Part shown: positions 60,622-64,000 of the stretch, piece after piece
Layout of the letters: every line of letters starts with the position of its first letter
Numbering within the stretch: the stretch's first letter is position 1
From: Streptomyces sp. SLBN-31
GTDB lineage: Bacteria > Actinomycetota > Actinomycetes > Streptomycetales > Streptomycetaceae
Direction of reading: 5' to 3'
Length of the DNA: 64,000 nucleotides
Assembly (NCBI RefSeq): GCF_006715395.1
Contig: NZ_VFNC01000002.1
Location: forward strand, 62,001-126,000
Program-made: the position numbers and the translations under genes
The notes under the pieces: model-generated
What the model was told of the DNA's origin: nothing
The model's database searches: none
The model's input: the letters and a program-made list of their open reading frames with translations, nothing else

Positions 60622-61332
60622 ATGACAACAATGACAGTCACTCACATCGGCGGTCCCACTATCCTGATCGAGTTCGGCGGATGACGGCTACTTACCGACC
60701 CGACATTCGACCCCCCGGGAGGAAGCTACTCATTCGGGTGGGGCACACGCTCTACCAAGCTCGCAGGCCCTGCCATCAGCGCAAGCGAGCTCGGCCCCAT
60801 CGACGCCGTGCTACTCACGCACGACAATCACAGCGACAACCTCGACTCGCAGGGCCGCGCAGTGCTTCATCAAGCCCCGGTTGTCGTTACGACGGCGTCA
60901 GCCACACGGCGTTTGGGAAAGCAGGCGCAGGGGCTCGCACCATGGTCGACGACGTTTCTTCAAAGCCCACGAAGGACAACGATTCAGATCACCGCGACAC
61001 CAGCACGTCACGGTCCACCTGGCAGCCGCCCTCTCGTCGGGGACGTCATCGGTTTCGCACTGCAATGGGCCGGGCAACAGAACGGCGTGGTCTGGTTATC
61101 AGGCGACACCGTGCTGTATCGGGACCTGCGAGAGGCGGTGCAGCAGCTTGATATCGGCGTCGCCATCGTCCACCTCGGGGGCGTGCGTTTCCCTATAACG
61201 GGGCCATTGCACTACACGATGACCGCAGAACGCGCGGTGGAATTGTGCAGCTTGATTGAACCCCGGCTTGTGATCCCCATCCACTACGAGGGATGGAGCC
61301 ACTTCCGTCGGAAGGATCAACAGTGGGTTTGA
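60622..61332 (+). pseudogene. Metallo-beta-lactamase-fold hydrolase with one in-frame TGA
   Basis: From the ATG at 60622 the frame reads MTTMTVTHIGGPTILIEFGG, then TGA at 60682-60684, then continues in the same frame RLLTDPTFDPPGGSYSFGWG to a normal stop at 61332. The UlaG/YtnP-type relatives usually carry a hydrophobic or Trp residue at the TGA position (TGG to TGA is one change). Later motifs: AVLLTHDNHSDNLD (metal loop, with Asn where the second His is common), VVWLSGDTVLYRD, and PIHYEGWSHF near the end. All but the stop looks healthy, so inactivation is recent, or the TGA is a sequence error. Confidence 0.7.
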
Positions 61333-61381
61333 CGCGGCCCCCGCCGGTACCGGCCGACGGGGGCCGTGCGTCCGTCCAGGA

Positions 61382-61834
61382 TCAGCAGGCGTCGTACTTC
61401 CAGTCGCCGCCCTCAAGCGCCCACGGCTGCCTCTCCTGATCGAACTTCGGTAGCCCCTTCACCTTGTACGAGACACGGCCCATACCCCCTGAGACGGCGG
61501 CGTGCACGTCCATCGCCGGGTGGTCGGGCCCATAGTCCTTCGCAGCCCGCTCCACGGTGGCCGCGTACACGGCCGGGTCCGCCTTGGCCCGGCAACGCTT
61601 CGACAAGAAGGCGTAGGCCCCCTTCCCGTCCCCTCCGAAGTAGAGGTCCGTGTACGTTTCCGCCACGCGCTCCAACTCGGTGGCGTCGGCAGGCGTCGGG
61701 GTGGTGGTCGGTGTCTCGGCGGTCGTGGTCGGGCTGCTGCTCGGGGGGTCGGCCTTGTCGTCGCTCGACGAGTCGCATGCGGCCAGTGTGGCGAACAGGG
61801 TGGCGGCGAGTGTGATGGTGGCGCGGGTGCGCAT
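61382..61834 (-). CDS. Lipoprotein of unknown function
   Basis: This 150-residue exported lipoprotein starts at the ATG at 61834 (MRTRATITLAATLFATLAACDSSS; lipobox L-A-A-C, lipidated Cys20). A Ser/Thr/Pro-rich spacer (residues 21-50) is followed by a small domain (ELERVAETYTDLYFGGDGKGAYAFLSKRCRAKADPAVYAATVERAAKDYGPDHPAMDVHAAVSGGMGRVSYKVKGLPKFDQERQPWALEGGDWKYDAC), an NTF2-like pattern with two Cys (SKRC and the final Cys). It is anchored to the outer face of the membrane. No function is assigned. Many Streptomyces encode similar proteins. Confidence 0.82.
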   Translation of the reverse strand: MRTRATITLAATLFATLAACDSSSDDKADPPSSSPTTTAETPTTTPTPADATELERVAETYTDLYFGGDGKGAYAFLSKRCRAKADPAVYAATVERAAKDYGPDHPAMDVHAAVSGGMGRVSYKVKGLPKFDQERQPWALEGGDWKYDAC

Positions 61835-62230
61835 GTGTCCCCCATGGACTTTTGTGGCTGAAGGGGCATGGTGCCACGCGGGTCGGACAGCGGGCTCACC
61901 GGCCTCGACGGCGCGGCCCGACAATGTGGGTACGGACTCCGCGGGCCACGGTGTCGGGAGCCCTCCACACGCCGCTACCTTCTCCGAGCATCCCGCGGAC
62001 CGGCGAAAAATTGGCCAACTCCCGGCGGTGCGCGGAGAGTCGGGCGACCGGTACGCCTGCACCGAGGAGGAATCCGCAGACGTGTGGCAGGGAGATCACC
62101 GCGTGTTCACCGAGGGGATGTGCGCCCTGCATCGCCCCAGCAGTCCGGTGCTGGGCCGGCTCATGGCCTCGACAGCCCGACGTCTGTGGCGCGACGACCC
62201 GGCCTACGCGTCACGCCGCCTCACGTTCGG
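61835..62230. other. No gene recognised
   Basis: Several frames are open on the plus strand but none shows conserved content or a ribosome site. It includes the promoter of the lipoprotein gene at its left edge. Confidence 0.3.
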
Positions 62231-63346
62231 TCAGCGCTTGCCGTGTACAAAGCCGTTGCCGCCATAACTCTCGGCCTGGGTGTCGACGCCCGGGAACCTC
62301 CTCGCGCCGGTCAGGACCGGCAGCGCCGACCTGTCGTTCTTCAGAGTGTAGGCGTAGAACGCACGTAGGTAGGTGACCGCGAGGCTCTGCTGCTGCGCGG
62401 CGGTCGGCCGCCCCGGGGTGTCCGAGCACGTGGTGTCGTCGCCGTCGGTCGGCCCCGGACCCGTCGTCCACTCGGTGTTGTAGAAGTTGTGGTTGCCCTT
62501 CGTCACCCGCAGCCGGAAGCCGCGTGCGCCGGTCCGGCCCCGGGCGTCATCGAAGTAGGCCTCGCCGCCCAGGGACCAGCACCCGGCCGAGACAACGGCG
62601 AGAGGTGTCCTCGTCACCAGCGTGTCGTAGAAGCCGCTGGGCCCGGGCGAGGCGACGGCGGCCACGCCGCGGATGCGGACGCCGGCCGGCAACTCGCCGC
62701 GGTGGGCGTCGGCGGCCTGGTACATTACGCCCTCGCCGCCGACCGAGTGGCCCATCGTGCCCACGCGGGTCAGGTCGAGCCGGTCTTCGAAGTCGACCCG
62801 CACGGGCCGGCCGGTACGCGGATCGGTGAAGTGGCCGGCGAGCGGGCCGCCTCCGGCCGTGTTCAGCTGCTGGAGCAACCGAAGATGCCGGTCGATGAGA
62901 TGGGCCCGCTGCGGTGCGACGCCCATGTAGTAGTTGACGCCGTTCGCGCTCGGTGACACCACCATGTAACCGTCCCGGGCCAGCGCTTCGGCCAGGTAGT
63001 CGTAGCCCCGGTAGCTGGGATAGGGAACCACCCCCGCCGGGCACGGCCAGCTCCCCCAGTCCGCATCGTCGGCGGAGTAGCAGGAGAGTTGCTGCCCGTG
63101 CAGCAGTATGACCAGCGGCAGGCGACCTGCCGACTTGAGTGGGTAGTGGACCACCGCCCGGATCTCGGCGACGCCGTCCCAGGCCTGCGGGTCGGTGAAC
63201 GCTTCGTCGCCCAGGTTGTACTCGACCACCCCGACCGCGTCGGCCGCCTGCGCCCGCGTGCCGGGAACGACCGTCAGCAGGACGGCGACGAGGACCGCGA
63301 GCGCGAGCCCGGTGACGCCGAGCCGCACCCGTAATACCTGGAACAT
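62231..63346 (-). CDS. Secreted alpha/beta hydrolase (PET hydrolase/cutinase-like fold)
   Basis: This 371-residue exported hydrolase starts at the ATG at 63346 (MFQVLRVRLGVTGLALAVLVAVLLTVVPGTRAQAAD, signal peptide). The oxyanion region is LPLVILLHGQQLSCYSADD, the nucleophile is in VGTMGHSVGGEGVMYQ (G-H-S-V-G-G), and a catalytic His is in RVTKGNHNFYNTEW. Several Cys pairs (CYSADDADWGSWPC; CWS…TCSD) suggest disulfides fit for an extracellular enzyme. The GHSVGG elbow is shared with lipases of the PAF-acetylhydrolase/cutinase-like group, but the substrate is unknown. It is a single-gene unit. Confidence 0.85.
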   Translation of the reverse strand: MFQVLRVRLGVTGLALAVLVAVLLTVVPGTRAQAADAVGVVEYNLGDEAFTDPQAWDGVAEIRAVVHYPLKSAGRLPLVILLHGQQLSCYSADDADWGSWPCPAGVVPYPSYRGYDYLAEALARDGYMVVSPSANGVNYYMGVAPQRAHLIDRHLRLLQQLNTAGGGPLAGHFTDPRTGRPVRVDFEDRLDLTRVGTMGHSVGGEGVMYQAADAHRGELPAGVRIRGVAAVASPGPSGFYDTLVTRTPLAVVSAGCWSLGGEAYFDDARGRTGARGFRLRVTKGNHNFYNTEWTTGPGPTDGDDTTCSDTPGRPTAAQQQSLAVTYLRAFYAYTLKNDRSALPVLTGARRFPGVDTQAESYGGNGFVHGKR

Positions 63347-63800
63347 GACCTGCCCCTTCGTGATGTGACCCTGACCGGAGGGACCCTAGGCGTCACATGT
63401 GAGGAAGACGTCAGCATGCGACCTCGCATGATGCCCAAGGGGCACCTCGGGCGAGTGGCGGACGCGGTTTCGCTCTCGCAAGGCGCGAGAGGTCTTCCGC
63501 CGCACGGCCCCTCCGCCGCCCGCCTCTCGCCTCGACGTCACGGCGCGTGCCCCGCCCTCCGCGGTCGGCTGTCCTGCTCCTCCATGCCCCCGCCGTACCC
63601 GCCGCGAGCCGTGCTCACGACCTGTGGAACGAGGTCGGAGAGCGCAACCGCAAGCGCCTCGGAGCGGGCCGAACGAGGCCGGCGCGGCGTTCCAATACCT
63701 GCGGGGTGCGATCCGGATGGCGGAACGGAACCGTCGGAGGACGACGAAACGCCGCCGAGGTCCTTCTCGGTCTCCTGCGAACCGGCGATCATGCCGCGTC
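63347..63800. other. Intergenic, nothing assigned
   Basis: The divergent gap between the hydrolase and the HypX-like gene. Open frames on both strands lack recognisable content. Confidence 0.35.
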
Positions 63801-64000
63801 ATGGACATCTTGCTCGTCGCCAGCGCGTTCAACAGCCTGTCCCAGCGTGTGTACGCGGAACTGTCGGACGAAGGGCACCGGGTCGACGTCGTTCTCGCCT
63901 CGCACGGCGCCGAAGCGGTACGGACCGCCGTACACGAGGTGCGTCCGGAACTGATCATCGCTCCGATGCTCAAGACAGCGCTGCCGGAGGACGTCTGGCG
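63801..64000 (+). CDS. HypX/HoxX-like hydrogenase maturation protein (partial, cut by window end)
   Basis: From the ATG at 63801 the frame reads MDILLVASAFNSLSQRVYAELSDEGHRVDVVLASHGAEAVRTAVHEVRPELIIAPMLKTALPEDVW and runs off the window. This matches the N-terminus of HypX/HoxX, a fusion of a formyltransferase-like domain with an enoyl-CoA hydratase-like domain that supplies CO for the NiFe-hydrogenase active site in aerobic bacteria. Only the first 66 residues are visible. If correct, a NiFe-hydrogenase cluster may lie to the right. Confidence 0.75.
   Translation, partial: MDILLVASAFNSLSQRVYAELSDEGHRVDVVLASHGAEAVRTAVHEVRPELIIAPMLKTALPEDVW

Noticed and set aside
61868..62230. A possible plus-strand gene downstream of the lipoprotein promoter
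   Set aside because: No start with a ribosome site, no conserved segment, and all three plus frames look equally weak.

Overview
The window is high-GC actinobacterial DNA and most probably Streptomyces. The grounds are the strong third-position G/C bias, frequent GTG/TTG starts, many ATGA/GTGA gene overlaps, and protein families typical of the genus: a large secreted S8 protease, a GlxA-type AraC regulator, an S13 D,D-carboxypeptidase, a TPR-kinase fusion, a FIST protein and a complete mycofactocin locus. No rRNA, tRNA, CRISPR array or replication origin was recognised.

Positions 1-36000 are a mosaic of accessory genes and decaying DNA. It holds an IS3-type transposase without its orfA (777-1652), a small PH-like membrane protein, a gene broken by two 1-base losses (3187-3706) and a large secreted subtilase (4000-7311) with a perfect terminator. 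Next come a cut-off radical SAM gene, a viperin-like radical SAM gene paired with a NUDIX hydrolase (8528-9846), and a divergent pair of a trypsin-like protein lacking its catalytic Ser and a TPR protein (9861-12430). A graveyard of LexA, flavin monooxygenase and IS5 fragments follows (13215-14640), then an S13 peptidase and a TPR-Ser/Thr kinase-TPR protein. A five-gene operon (20891-26430) encodes a GlxA regulator, a ThDP enzyme, an SRPBCC protein, a KAS III-like enzyme and a HisC-like aminotransferase, and looks like a small unassigned biosynthetic cluster. After it lie regulator/enzyme pairs (Lrp with an alpha/beta hydrolase, LysR with RidA, HxlR with MFS exporter and thioesterase) and another scrap yard (IS982, a broken tnpB, half of an NTF2-like gene).

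Positions 35200-56800 form one functional island for alcohol oxidation with the RiPP-derived redox cofactor mycofactocin. Its parts are: DUF779 protein and aldehyde dehydrogenase; a GAF regulator; an iron-type alcohol dehydrogenase with a cytosolic two-component system; the divergent operon mdo-moxR-vwa-mftM; mftA-B-C-D-E-SDR-mftF; and acetyl-CoA synthetase with a short adenylate kinase. The genes form a coherent route alcohol -> aldehyde -> acetate -> acetyl-CoA, with adenylate kinase recycling the AMP released by the synthetase. Two sequence motifs tie the island together. A near-palindrome CCTGYCCGNNCGGRCAGG lies upstream of both dehydrogenase/mftA promoter regions. A direct repeat CCAACC-N5-CCAACC lies upstream of both the aldehyde dehydrogenase and the acetyl-CoA synthetase. 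No mftR or mftG was found in the window.

Positions 57000-64000 contain a globin-like protein without a recognisable proximal His and a FIST sensor protein, separated by an apparently intact TnpB (IS200/IS605 type) element. Then come a metallo-beta-lactamase-fold gene with one in-frame TGA, a lipoprotein, a secreted alpha/beta hydrolase, and the start of a HypX/HoxX-like gene cut by the window edge.
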